A stretch of 64,000 nt of DNA. It comes from Muriicola sp. Z0-33 (GTDB lineage Bacteria; Bacteroidota; Bacteroidia; Flavobacteriales; Flavobacteriaceae). The first letter of the stretch is position 1, and the number at the start of each line of letters is the position of its first letter. This document shows positions 7,612-16,468 of this stretch, one piece after another. Location of the stretch: the NCBI RefSeq assembly GCF_026126425.1, contig NZ_JAFMPW010000008.1, positions 1 through 64,000 of the forward strand. Direction: 5' to 3'. Under the pieces are notes generated by a model, which was given only the letters and a program-made list of their open reading frames with translations, searched no databases and was not told the origin of the DNA. A program made the position numbers and the translations under genes.

Positions 7612-8049
7612 ATGAAAAAATCCAACATAAATTTTACAATTTTAATATTTACGATATTTCATTTTACTGTCCATGCCCAAAAAAAATTCACCGAAGTTAA
7701 AATGCCTTCGGTAAATATTATTTCAGCAGTTGATGTAGAAGAAAAAATAGATGGCCAACCAGCGCGTGTTTCTACGGTAGAATTGATTCTTCAACCTAAA
7801 GAAGAGTCACAACCACATCGTCACCCTGGACCGGTTTATGGCTATGTTTTAGAAGGAATATATAAATTCAAGATAGAAGGCCATCCTGAAAGAACACTTA
7901 GACCGGGTGATACTTTTTATGAACCTTTGATGGCATTACATGAAGTAGGCACTAACCCAAGTAATAATTCTATCACTAGGGTATTGGCCGTTGTTGTACA
8001 TCCAAGAAATGCAAAAAGACTTGTAATTCCCGAAAGCCCCGTTGAATAA
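7612..8049 (+). CDS. Secreted cupin domain protein
   Basis: The 145-residue protein has a signal peptide (residues about 1-22, ending VHAQ) and a single cupin_2 barrel. Motif 1 is QPHRHPGPVYGYVLEGIYKF (residues about 64-83, His metal ligands) and motif 2 is RPGDTFYEPLMALHEV (about 96-111, with His108). Such proteins bind a metal and are often quercetinase- or isomerase-like; the substrate is unknown. Export to the periplasm is predicted. A second copy at 21169, interrupted by a stop codon, is followed by a truncated DoxX, linking cupin and DoxX in one ancestral operon. Confidence 0.85.
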   Translation: MKKSNINFTILIFTIFHFTVHAQKKFTEVKMPSVNIISAVDVEEKIDGQPARVSTVELILQPKEESQPHRHPGPVYGYVLEGIYKFKIEGHPERTLRPGDTFYEPLMALHEVGTNPSNNSITRVLAVVVHPRNAKRLVIPESPVE

Positions 8050-8174
8050 AATCCTATTTATCACATTTTAATAAAAAGAAATTAATGAATCAGTGATTTT
8101 TATAAGACTTCTAGATTTTTAATAACTGTTAATTTCAAAATTTTATAAATAATTGAAAGAATAACTTAAATAAA

Positions 8175-8912
8175 ATGAAAAAACTGTTATACATTTTAAT
8201 GATTACTTTGATGACTTATATGCAGGTTTCTAGTCAAGAAACACCACTAAACCCATTAAATAATTCAGCGGACAACAGTCTTATCAAGTCGGAGAACTCT
8301 AAAATGACCTGGTTTATGATTAAAGACTCTATTAAAATGCCAATAGGGAACATAGAAACCATAATTAACAAAGACAAAGCCAAGATTTATATTGTAACCA
8401 TAGTAAACATGGAACAGTCGTCTATAAAATGGATTGACAGCACTGTTGTACAAACCAAAAACTTTAAACCCATCTATCATTCTTCAAACAATCAACAAAG
8501 AGATATGGTATTAAAGTTTGGAGAAAAAATATCAGGCTATTACCTTGACAAACAAACTGGTGTTAAAACCCAGATCTCAGAAGAGGTTCATAAGCCTTTT
8601 TTTGACAGTAATTTCTACCCACAACTGATAAGATTACTGCCTTTAAAGAATGGCTATTCAAACACAATTTCGATTTTTGACTATAACCCCAAAACCAAAA
8701 CCGGAGTAATAACCGCAACGGTCAAAAACACGGAAGAGACAACCATCAATTTCAATGGTAAGAAAACGGAAGTTTTTAAAGTTCACGCGTCAGATGATAT
8801 TTCAAACAATTCAACACAAAGCACATATTACATAGATGTATCAACAAGAAAAATACTCAAACAAGAAATTGACTTTGGCGGTAGAAAAATGCTAATGGAA
8901 TTAGTGAACTAA
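8175..8912 (+). CDS. Secreted beta-rich protein, DUF3108-like, function unknown
   Basis: The 245-residue protein has a signal peptide (residues 1-20, ending VSSQ). The rest is mostly beta strand, with the sequence style of DUF3108 and related exported lipid- or reducing-sugar-handling proteins: IKWIDSTVVQTKNFKPIYHS, TTINFNGKKTEVFKVHASDD and a C-terminal YYIDVSTRKILKQEIDFG. The DUF3108 link is tentative. It lies 125 nt after the cupin gene on the same strand, too far to assume an operon, and has no palindrome of its own. Confidence 0.6.
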   Translation: MKKLLYILMITLMTYMQVSSQETPLNPLNNSADNSLIKSENSKMTWFMIKDSIKMPIGNIETIINKDKAKIYIVTIVNMEQSSIKWIDSTVVQTKNFKPIYHSSNNQQRDMVLKFGEKISGYYLDKQTGVKTQISEEVHKPFFDSNFYPQLIRLLPLKNGYSNTISIFDYNPKTKTGVITATVKNTEETTINFNGKKTEVFKVHASDDISNNSTQSTYYIDVSTRKILKQEIDFGGRKMLMELVN

Positions 8913-9051
8913 TTCAAAAAGATTCTCTTTAATTGAGTATATGATGAATTATAATCACAAATCTGCTTTAGAATGGTCTAAACCTGATTGTTTTCAATTA
9001 GTTTCAAAGATTTCCTGATTTGTAAATTTCAATTCTAGAATAAAAAACATA

Positions 9052-10347
9052 ATGAAAGGAATCCTTTTTGCATTAGGAAGTCGAGGAGATATTGAGCCTC
9101 TTTTTTCTTTGGGCGAATCTTTAAAAAAGAAGAATTGGGAAATCATCTATGCTTTTCCTGAACAATTTAGGCAGATGATTGAGATGGAAGATTCAAAATT
9201 TTATGGATTTACAAAAGAATTCATTGAAGTATTGTTAGCTAGCGAACATTCAAAAATTATCACCAGCAGAAAAGGCACAGGAATAGCAAGAATTAAAACT
9301 TTAATTTCTTTAGCCTCTAAATCAATAAAGATTAATAAAGAAGTTACTATTCAGCAAAAAGAAATAATCGAAAAGGAAAGACCTGATTATGTCTTCTTCA
9401 ATCAAAAATGTGTCTATCCGATTGCTTGGGGACTACAAAATCAAAATAGAAGTATTTTTGTCCATCCCTTTCCTTGCTTTCTTCACCCCGTGGATAATCA
9501 TTCAGTTATTGGATTTTCAGGAGGTGGCAACTACGGTAAATTTGTGAATCGAATAAGTTATCTAATTCAAAATTCGATTTTGTCATTAGCAGTTTATTTT
9601 ACTGTCAGGAAGACTATAAACAAAGATAGCAGCATCAAAATCAATCCATTTAAGATCAGGAACTTTTTGCTAAATGAAGTTATTTCAATTTACACTGTTT
9701 CACCTACGCTATTCAAACAGCCAAAATACTGGGGAAGCAATGCCAATGTAATTGGATTTGTGGAAAGGGATAAATCTAAGAATTGGAAGCCAACCAAAAG
9801 ACTATTGCAATTCTTAATCTCCAATGAACAGAATAGAATATTTTTCACAACATTTGGAAGTATTTCAAATTCTGATCCTGAAACAAAAACAAAAGCTATC
9901 CTTAAAGTTTTAAAAAAGCATAGGGTACCCACCATAATAAATACTTCATGGGGAGGGTTGATAAAAATAGAAGACTGCCCTGAACATATATTATTTGTTA
10001 ATGATATTCCTTACGAATGGATTCTACCCAAAATTTATGGAGTAATACATCACGGTGGCGCAGGTACAACACATTCTGCTATTAAATATGGTTGTGCAAG
10101 TTTGATAATCCCGCATTTTATCGATCAATTTTTTTGGAGCAGAACTATAGTCAACAACGAACTGGGCCCAAAAGGAATTTCAATTAAACAACTTAATGAA
10201 CAAAATTTTGAAAAGTCTCTTTTAGATCTTTTGAACAATGCTGTTTACAAAACGAATGCTGAAAAATATTCATCAAATATTCAAAATGAATTTAGTGTCA
10301 GCAAATTAATAGATAAAATAAAGAATACTAACGAAAATAAAGGCTGA
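9052..10347 (+). CDS. Glycosyltransferase, GT1 / UDP-glucosyltransferase-like
   Basis: The 431-residue protein starts with GILFALGSRGDIEPLFSLGE (residues about 3-22), the N-terminal acceptor-domain signature of GT1 macrolide/sterol glucosyltransferases. It ends with the donor-binding motif HHGGAGTTHSAIKYG (residues about 333-347), followed by PHFIDQFFWS. Family members move a sugar from a nucleotide donor to a small lipophilic acceptor in the cytosol. No biosynthetic cluster surrounds it, so the acceptor is unknown; detoxification by glycosylation would fit the island. Length is normal for the family. Confidence 0.85.
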   Translation: MKGILFALGSRGDIEPLFSLGESLKKKNWEIIYAFPEQFRQMIEMEDSKFYGFTKEFIEVLLASEHSKIITSRKGTGIARIKTLISLASKSIKINKEVTIQQKEIIEKERPDYVFFNQKCVYPIAWGLQNQNRSIFVHPFPCFLHPVDNHSVIGFSGGGNYGKFVNRISYLIQNSILSLAVYFTVRKTINKDSSIKINPFKIRNFLLNEVISIYTVSPTLFKQPKYWGSNANVIGFVERDKSKNWKPTKRLLQFLISNEQNRIFFTTFGSISNSDPETKTKAILKVLKKHRVPTIINTSWGGLIKIEDCPEHILFVNDIPYEWILPKIYGVIHHGGAGTTHSAIKYGCASLIIPHFIDQFFWSRTIVNNELGPKGISIKQLNEQNFEKSLLDLLNNAVYKTNAEKYSSNIQNEFSVSKLIDKIKNTNENKG

Positions 10348-10439
10348 AATTTTAATATGGGTCAAACACCCACTCTGATTTTAACCAAAACGCTGTAATC
10401 AATTCTAGAAATGGAAAGAATATTCGAAAGACAAAAACA

Positions 10440-10871
10440 AAAATATTCTAATCTTTAAAAGGAAGGATGGAAGCGTCACGAGCATAAATATTGGGCCCAA
10501 TCTTCCGAATCACGATATAGCTCATTTTATGTTGTTGAAAAAGCCTTCAATTTGAAAAATGGGTTCTATCGAAAGAATAAATCTGGAATGACCACAGAAG
10601 AATTATCTAATAAGGAAATAATCAAAAAATTGAATTCAGAAACTTAGCTATTAGAAATTTTGATAAGAAATCTGCAATCCCTTGGTTCTGAGGCTGAAAA
10701 ACTGAGTAATACATTGAATTAATCAATTGGGAAACATAACATATTGACGGAATCCAAGTTCCGATTATGGACTTATCAGATTTTGAAAAAATAAAAGCCG
10801 ATTTTGACTAACTGTATGCAAAATAGAATTTGACACCTGAAAACGATAAGTTAAAACTAATATTTTATTAA
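10440..10871 (+). pseudogene. Decayed gene of unknown family
   Basis: Between the glycosyltransferase and the sigma factor the + strand reads as a broken protein: KDGSVTSINIGPNLPNHDIA, then after a frameshift VEKAFNLKNGFYRKNKSGMT, TEELSNKEIIKKLNSET, a TAG stop, LLEILIRNLQSLGSEAEKLS, a TAA, and more coding to about 10871. At least two internal stops and one frameshift are needed to join it. It resembles a small soluble protein of about 140 residues. I do not recognise the family. Confidence 0.5.
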
Positions 10872-11034
10872 AAACTGCATACAATAGAGATAAACCATTG
10901 TAATTCAGTGTCACAACAAAATAAAAAGTATCATAAACGACTAACTTCTTAACAGAAAGTCTGCCTTTGATTCCATAAACAAGATAATTGCCGAAACGTT
11001 GAAGGCAATTTTCGAATTCAACGACATATTAAAT

Positions 11035-11592
11035 ATGAATAACATTATAATTGATTTAAAATCTGAAAACAACTTTGCCTATGAAAAACTGTACCAAAAC
11101 AACTTTCATACTATCTCAAAATTTGTTCAAAACAATAGTGGAAATCAAGCCGATGCCGAAGACTTGTTTCAAGATGCTATGATAGTGCTTGTCAAAAAAA
11201 TACAGCAAAAAAATTTTCAACTCACAGCCTCGATAGACACATATATTTATGCTATTTGCAAAAATATATGGTTGAAAAAATGCCGGGATAAAAACTATGA
11301 ATTATCAATTGATGAAATACAAACTTTTGATTTTTTTAACTCAGTTAATAATTCCATTGAATATGAAAAGACTTATTTGGAAAGGCTAAAAGGATATCTC
11401 CTAAAAATTACTGAACATTGCAATAGGCTTATCCAAGATTTTTTTTTAAAAGGAAAAACGATTGAACAGATCCAAAAAGAATTCGGTTACACAACACGAC
11501 ATAATGCACAAAATCAAAAATATAAATGCATGGAACAAATCAAGAAAATGAAAGAAAAAGAAGAAAAAGAAGAAAAAGAAAAAAATAGTTGA
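11035..11592 (+). CDS. RNA polymerase sigma-70 family (ECF-type) sigma factor
   Basis: From ATG 11035 the protein is 185 residues. Region 2 is recognisable (residues about 20-85: AYEKLYQNNFHTISKFVQNN, ADAEDLFQDAMIVLVKKI, the DAEDLFQD core-binding motif), as is a region 4-like C-terminal half containing GKTIEQIQKEFGYTT. An ATG at 10999 is also in frame, but the added residues look non-homologous. No anti-sigma gene adjoins it; the next gene is YceI-like, 80 nt away. The C-terminus is a lysine/glutamate tail encoded by a GAAAAAGAA-type simple repeat (11552-11587), prone to length change by slippage. Confidence 0.82.
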   Translation: MNNIIIDLKSENNFAYEKLYQNNFHTISKFVQNNSGNQADAEDLFQDAMIVLVKKIQQKNFQLTASIDTYIYAICKNIWLKKCRDKNYELSIDEIQTFDFFNSVNNSIEYEKTYLERLKGYLLKITEHCNRLIQDFFLKGKTIEQIQKEFGYTTRHNAQNQKYKCMEQIKKMKEKEEKEEKEKNS

Positions 11593-11672
11593 ATTGGGTG
11601 ATTTTTTGAAAATATTGGTATTAAAGTAAAGATAGTTCGTTTTGGCTATCATAACTTTTAAATTTCAAATGA

Positions 11673-12275
11673 ATGGTTCCAACATTTAAAAAAATATTTT
11701 TCGCTGTAGTTATTTTTGCACTAAGTTCGGTTTCAGTAAATGCACAGGATGCAAGAAAATGGAAAATTGACAAATCCCACACCTCGGTCAATTTTTCAAT
11801 CAATCACTTCTTTTCATCTATTACAGGAAAGTTTACAGACTTTGAAGGAATGATAAATTTTGACCCGAACAACTTAGCAGGCAGTAAAGCAGATTTATCG
11901 ATATCGATTAGCAGTGTTAATACCGATAATGGTGAAAGAGACAAAAAATTACAATCAAGTGACTTCTTTGACGTAAAAACATTTCCAAAAATGATATTCA
12001 AATCGACCAAATTCGATAAAAAATCTGAAAAGGAATATTTGGTACATGGCAACCTTACCATAAGGGATATCACAAAAGACGTAGTTCTTCAAATGAAAAT
12101 CACAGGAGAAATGGAACATCCAATGATGAAAGGTATAATAATTTTAGGAATAGCTATTGAAACAACAATTGATAGAACTGACTATAAAGTTGGTACAGGC
12201 GACTGGGCAGCTACAAAGGTTGTTGGTGATGAAGTAAAAATCCATATCCCGATAGAGTTAATTCGAAAAAAGTAA
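11673..12275 (+). CDS. YceI family periplasmic protein
   Basis: The 200-residue protein has a signal peptide (residues about 1-24, ending VNAQ) and the YceI lipocalin-like fold: WKIDKSHTSVNFSINHFFSS (about 29-48), GKFTDFEGMINFDP, SSDFFDVKTFPKMIFKSTKF and HGNLTIRDITKDVVL. YceI proteins bind long isoprenoids or fatty-acid amides in the periplasm, and members are induced by base or osmotic stress. It follows the sigma factor by 80 nt and could be one of its targets, but no shared motif was tested. Confidence 0.9.
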   Translation: MVPTFKKIFFAVVIFALSSVSVNAQDARKWKIDKSHTSVNFSINHFFSSITGKFTDFEGMINFDPNNLAGSKADLSISISSVNTDNGERDKKLQSSDFFDVKTFPKMIFKSTKFDKKSEKEYLVHGNLTIRDITKDVVLQMKITGEMEHPMMKGIIILGIAIETTIDRTDYKVGTGDWAATKVVGDEVKIHIPIELIRKK

Positions 12276-12633
12276 ACTTACAACTTAGCAATAAAATAAT
12301 TCAAAGTATCGTTCAAATAAGTCATAAAATATTTGATATTACCGTTGTATATAAATGCCGTTAAATAAGATTAGTTTGCTGTGGCTCTTATAATACGAAA
12401 GAGCACAAAAGCAAAGAACAACTGCTACCTATAATATCGAATAAACACATTAGCCTATGTGCTATCTTTATAAATATAATCATAGCATAAATCTTTATAA
12501 TGGTCATTAGACTTAAATTTCTTTAACATGGGTTTCTTGCTGCAGAGCCAATACAACAGAACAATACTGGCAGAGCGGTCATAAATAGAATAAAAAAACA
12601 GATAAAATGAAAGTTTAAAGAAGCATAGAAAAA
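12276..12633. other. Intergenic region with no recognised feature
   Basis: About 358 nt of A/T-rich sequence between the YceI and GNAT genes. I read the frames on both strands and saw only short chance runs, including a 68-codon minus-strand reading frame (12455-12661) without any family signature. No palindrome of the TTTGACA type and no convincing terminator hairpin were seen. Confidence 0.4.
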
Positions 12634-13137
12634 ATGACTGATTTATTAATTTGTAAAACAAAAGAATCGGATATTGACCTCATAGTAACTATAGAGAATC
12701 ATCATGAAAATTTGCCTTTTATTATTCCAAATTCAAAAGAAGAGCATCATGGATTATTAACTGATGATAACATCGAACATCTATTGCTAAAGAACGGAAA
12801 AAATAAAATTATTGGTTTTGTGATACTTGCTGGACTGAAAGACAAAAAGAAAAATATTGAATTTCGCAGAATAATAATAAATGATAAAGGCAAAGGTTAT
12901 GGTAGAACTGCAATCAGAAAATTAAAGAAGCACTGTTTTGAGAAGTTAAAGTGTCGTCGATTATGGTTAGATGTATTAGAAAACAATGAAAGGGCAAAAC
13001 ATCTATATAGTTCTGAGGGGTTTAAAGAAGATAAGAAATTAAGAGAACCTATATTGATGATAGGTGGTAAATCTAATAACCTTCTAATAATGTCATTACT
13101 CGAAAATGAATGTAATAACACTATCACCAAGAATTAA
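12634..13137 (+). CDS. GNAT family N-acetyltransferase
   Basis: The 167-residue protein has the acetyl-CoA pyrophosphate-binding motif A (IIINDKGKGYGRTAIRKLKK, residues about 84-103, R/QxxGxG/A type) and motif B (RRLWLDVLENNERAKHLYSS, then EGF, about 110-132), typical of acetyltransferases of the RimI/Acetyltransf_1 type. The substrate cannot be predicted. It is a stand-alone gene of the island. Confidence 0.85.
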   Translation: MTDLLICKTKESDIDLIVTIENHHENLPFIIPNSKEEHHGLLTDDNIEHLLLKNGKNKIIGFVILAGLKDKKKNIEFRRIIINDKGKGYGRTAIRKLKKHCFEKLKCRRLWLDVLENNERAKHLYSSEGFKEDKKLREPILMIGGKSNNLLIMSLLENECNNTITKN

Positions 13138-13521
13138 GAAATAAGGTGGTGATACCGCAAAATGACAATCAACATTAGATCTTAAAAAGTACTTTTCTTT
13201 TTTGGACCTCTAATCATCCCTCAGTTTTTGGTTTGCCTTTAGGGCAGTAAGACAGGTTCCGTGCTTACTCTTTTATATTAAAATCTGGAACGTCGTATTT
13301 CCATTTGTTATTGGACTTATTTCAACATAGCAGCTAAAATTCTTCTTAAATGACAATAGTGCAGAAATGGTAGATATCCGTTCAAAGAAACTATTTCTTG
13401 GTTTTAGCCCTTACTCTACCTTCTAATAACCTATACTATTGTATAGGTTATTTTCAGTACTTAAGTCCGTTAAATAACTCATGCCCTTTTAGGATATTTG
13501 TTGTTCTTAAAAACAAACATT
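13138..13521. other. Intergenic region, possible old coding remnant
   Basis: About 380 nt without an intact gene. Short readable stretches exist on both strands, but I could not assemble a family-recognisable protein. The region ends with a perfect 12-bp hairpin (13425-13452) 70 nt before the VOC gene. The string GGTGGTGATACCGC near 13145 looks superficially like a T-box but is not one. Confidence 0.4.
13425..13452. repeat. Perfect 12-bp hairpin
   Basis: AATAACCTATAC (13425-13436), loop TATT, then GTATAGGTTATT (13441-13452), a perfect stem of 12 bp. It has no following T-run on the + strand (TTTTCAG only), so a classical terminator is doubtful. It could be an operator for the VOC gene starting at 13522, or a remnant end of a mobile element. 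No second copy was seen in the window. Confidence 0.5.
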
Positions 13522-13944
13522 ATGAAAGCACAGCACATATATTTGGAACACGCAAACATTACGGTTAGTGACTTGCAAGAATCGATAAGATTCTTCCAAA
13601 CTGCTTTTCCTCATTTTAAGATTAGAGGACGTGGCAATGATATGAGAGAGTGGATTCATATTGGTGATAATGTTACTTACATAGCTATTAACCAAGCCAA
13701 ACAAATTGATTTGAAAGCTAATCAGAACTATGATAAAATAGGCGTAAATCATCTGGGTTTTGTAGTACAAGATGTGGAGGAAATAGCCAAAAACCTGCTA
13801 AGTAATGGGTATAAACGAGATTTTCCAAAACAAATTGAACAGTTTAGGGTTAGAGATTATTTTGCTGACCAGGACGGCAACCAATATGAATTCGTACAGT
13901 ACCTTAGTGAACTAGTACAAGAAAAAAACAATTACGCCAATTAA
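13522..13944 (+). CDS. VOC family protein (glyoxalase/bleomycin-resistance fold)
   Basis: The 140-residue protein starts YLEHANITVSDLQESIRFFQ (residues about 6-25) and ends with RDYFADQDGNQYEFVQYLSE, the first and last beta-alpha-beta-beta-beta units of the vicinal-oxygen-chelate fold. His9 and the last Glu (NQYEFVQ) are at metal-ligand positions. I chose ATG 13522 because upstream in-frame codons add only an unrelated octapeptide. The substrate is unknown; this is one of three VOC genes in 3.4 kb of the island. Confidence 0.82.
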   Translation: MKAQHIYLEHANITVSDLQESIRFFQTAFPHFKIRGRGNDMREWIHIGDNVTYIAINQAKQIDLKANQNYDKIGVNHLGFVVQDVEEIAKNLLSNGYKRDFPKQIEQFRVRDYFADQDGNQYEFVQYLSELVQEKNNYAN

Positions 13945-14012
13945 ACCTTATATCAAGCCTTATGGCAAGACATTAAAACATCGTCCAAAAACACATAGCT
14001 CATTAGTAATAA

Positions 14013-14573
14013 ATGAAACAAATACTAGCAATTATTCTTCTTACAACACTTTTTGCTTGTGGTCAGAACGAAAGGAAAATGAAAAGTAGCAATATCAAAA
14101 AACAAATAGGCATGGAAAAGGATAAGGAATATGTTAGAATGGCAATTGAAGTGGCAAAAGATTCAAGGAAAAAAGGCAATTTGCCATTTGGATGTGTTTT
14201 GGTAAATAAAGACGGTGAAGTTATTTTGAAAGGTGAGAATACTATTAATACCGATGTTGATTGTCTTGCACATGCTGAAATTAATCTAATCCGTGATGCT
14301 TGTAAAAAATACGATTATTCTTATCTAAATGATTGTTCTATCTACACTAGTGATGAACCCTGCCCTATGTGTACTTCAGCCATTTATTGGAGTGGTATAG
14401 GGAAACTTGTTTATGGATTGAGTAAAGCAGAATATTACAGAATTGTTGGGAGGGACAACGAAAATTGGGTGTTTGAAATGCCGACTAGGGAATTGTTCAA
14501 TAAAGGAGGTAGAAAAGTTGAGGTAATTGGTCCTCTATTAGAAGCAGAGGCAAAAATTCTTCATTTAGAATAA
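14013..14573 (+). CDS. Nucleoside deaminase with lipoprotein signal
   Basis: The 186-residue protein is a CDA-fold deaminase of the guanine/tRNA-adenosine deaminase type. It has LPFGCVLVNKDGEV (residues about 57-70), the zinc ligand and proton shuttle H87-A-E89, and PCPMC (C117, C120) as the other zinc ligands. It has a clear lipoprotein-type N-terminus, MKQILAIILLTTLFACGQNE, with Cys16 at the lipobox, which is unusual for this cytosolic family. An internal Met34 (MEKDKEYVRMAIEVAKDS) would give the normal cytosolic length. Either the enzyme is exported to the envelope, or translation starts at Met34 and the upstream part is untranslated or fortuitous. Confidence 0.83.
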   Translation: MKQILAIILLTTLFACGQNERKMKSSNIKKQIGMEKDKEYVRMAIEVAKDSRKKGNLPFGCVLVNKDGEVILKGENTINTDVDCLAHAEINLIRDACKKYDYSYLNDCSIYTSDEPCPMCTSAIYWSGIGKLVYGLSKAEYYRIVGRDNENWVFEMPTRELFNKGGRKVEVIGPLLEAEAKILHLE

Positions 14574-14809
14574 AGCTGGTCTAATCCTATTTGGTGGCCG
14601 CAAATACCTTATAGTTAATTTTAATTCGGTCTAAAAAAATTAATTTAATTAGCCGTACCCAATTGTTATCATAAAATTCTACAGTAGCAGTTAGATATTG
14701 AAGTTAAAACATAGTCAGACCAGAGACAAAAATAAATCAACATATTTGAAAAAGTTTAAGAATTTCCATTCTGGGTAAAAAATTAAAACTTTGATAAAAA
14801 TCGAAATAC

Positions 14810-15694
14810 ATGCAACTACTCACAAAAAATACAACACTATATTTTGCTACAATGGGGACGTTACTTTTTTTCACATTTCCAATTTTTGATTCGAACAAAA
14901 CTGTCAACAGCAGTTCAGAAAATAAAAGGAAAAAGAGTAACCAGACAACGTTTGACACTTTGGTATGGTCAGATGAATTTGAAGGCAAAGGAGCTATAAA
15001 TTCAGAGAAATGGTTTCACCAAACGAAGCTACCACCAGGAGGAAGTTGGTGGGGAGGTTTGATTCAACATTATACAAATCGAGAGGACAATACTTTTCTA
15101 AAAGATGGGCATTTATATCTTGTTGCCAAAAAAGAAAAACTTAGCGATCAAGGTGAAGTTAAGGAATATACCTCTGCAAGGTTAAACTCAAAATTTACTT
15201 TTACCTATGGCAGAGTTGAAATTAGGGCAAAACTACCAAAAGGTAAGGGCACTTGGCCTGCCATTTGGATGCTCAACAAGAATATTAATGAGGATGGTGC
15301 TTACTGGGAAAATAAAGGATTTGGAACTACGGTTTGGCCATATTGTGGAGAAATCGATATTCTGGAACATTGGGGCAAAAATCAAAATTTCATTCAAAGT
15401 GGTCTACATAACGCATCAAGTTATGGCGACAAGGTTATAAATATTGGGGGACATTATGTTGAAAATGTATCTGATCAATTTCACATTTACAGCCTAGAAT
15501 GGTCAAAAGAAAAAATAGTGTTTAGTGTTGACGGAATTGAACACTATACATATAAACCCTATAAAAAAGATACTGATACTTGGCCTTACGACACCCCCTA
15601 TTATCTCATATTGAATGTCGCAATTGAAGCTGATATTGATCCCCAATTCGTTGAAAGTGCAATGGAGGTTGACTATATAAGAGTCTTTCAATAA
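14810..15694 (+). CDS. Glycoside hydrolase family 16 (beta-glucanase/laminarinase-like)
   Basis: The 294-residue protein has a hydrophobic N-terminal segment (residues about 10-25) for export or anchoring, a spacer, and a GH16 jelly roll from about residue 48. Signatures are LVWSDEFEGKGAINSEKWFH, YGRVEIRAKLPKGKGTWPAI and the catalytic motif E181-I-D-I-L-E186 (nucleophile Glu181, Asp183, acid/base Glu186). It probably cleaves beta-1,3 or beta-1,3/1,4 glucans such as laminarin. No SusC/D pair adjoins it, and the TonB receptor at 18475 is 2.8 kb away on the other strand. Confidence 0.92.
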   Translation: MQLLTKNTTLYFATMGTLLFFTFPIFDSNKTVNSSSENKRKKSNQTTFDTLVWSDEFEGKGAINSEKWFHQTKLPPGGSWWGGLIQHYTNREDNTFLKDGHLYLVAKKEKLSDQGEVKEYTSARLNSKFTFTYGRVEIRAKLPKGKGTWPAIWMLNKNINEDGAYWENKGFGTTVWPYCGEIDILEHWGKNQNFIQSGLHNASSYGDKVINIGGHYVENVSDQFHIYSLEWSKEKIVFSVDGIEHYTYKPYKKDTDTWPYDTPYYLILNVAIEADIDPQFVESAMEVDYIRVFQ

Positions 15695-15800
15695 ATCTCA
15701 ATTAATAAAGGTCCATTAATTTTATGAGCAAATAATGAAATAGCTTTATGCTAACTATTGTGGGAAAGTTTAGTCATCCTAATCCATAATTATAAATACA

Positions 15801-16199
15801 ATGATAAAAAATAAAGGAAAATTCCGATTCACCTATTTTACAAGTAAATATGAAGAAACGTTTGATTTCTATAAAACTAAGTTAGATTTTGGTCTTGGCC
15901 ATTTTTGGGACAGAAATGAAAATGATAAAGGTGCGTTATTTGAGGCGGGTGAAGGACTAGTCGAAATACTTCACCGACCAAGCGATAAAAAATATGAAAA
16001 TCAAGGTTTAGATTATCGAACACCACAAGGGGTTTATATGGCTATTCAGGTTTGGCATATTGATGAGATTTATGAAAAATATAGACTTAAAAGTATTTCT
16101 TTCAAGCAAGAGATAGTTAATCAACCATGGGGTCATAGAAGTTTCTCCATTATTGAACCGAATGGAATAATTCTATTCTTCTATCAAGAGAAATTTTAA
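15801..16199 (+). CDS. VOC family protein
   Basis: The 132-residue protein has the VOC layout: FTYFTSKYEETFDFYKTKLD (residues about 9-28), ALFEAGEGLVEILHRPSDKK, and a second half with VWHIDEIYEKYRLK and SFSIIEPNGIILFFYQEKF. It is a single-domain protein likely to dimerise. The metal ligands are not canonical in the first strand, so enzymatic activity is uncertain and ligand binding is also possible. The stand-alone start has no obvious Shine-Dalgarno sequence, as usual for the phylum. Confidence 0.78.
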   Translation: MIKNKGKFRFTYFTSKYEETFDFYKTKLDFGLGHFWDRNENDKGALFEAGEGLVEILHRPSDKKYENQGLDYRTPQGVYMAIQVWHIDEIYEKYRLKSISFKQEIVNQPWGHRSFSIIEPNGIILFFYQEKF

Positions 16200-16468
16200 A
16201 TTAAATTGTAATTAAGAAATACTTATAAAAATTAATAAAACGATAAAAATTAAGCATTTAAGAATATATCATCATCTATACAATTGACAGATATAAAAAT
16301 CTGATTAATAAGCTTTCCTCTGGAATCACAATAATTATTGTTGTTCCTTTCAAGACAAAAAATTTACGTATGAAATAAATATCTTATAGCAACCTTATAA
16401 AAAGAAGAAACATAAACCCCAAAGATTAAAGTGTCTTAGTAATTGTCAAGAAAGAAAAAAAATAAAAT

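Noticed and set aside
12455-12661. 68-codon minus-strand frame upstream of the GNAT gene
   Set aside because: It overlaps the GNAT start, and its Phe/Tyr/Lys-rich product has the composition of translated A/T-rich DNA with no recognisable domain.
13138-13160. T-box-like string GGTGGTGATACCGC
   Set aside because: The T-box bulge sequence is GGTGGNACCGCG without extra bases. There is no specifier stem and no aminoacyl-tRNA synthetase or amino-acid gene downstream, and T-boxes are not expected in Bacteroidetes.
16441-16460. Fourth copy of the TTTGACA palindrome before the VOC gene at 16469
   Set aside because: Only one half-site (AATTGTCAAG) is present. The other arm is not conserved, and the site lies too close to the start codon.
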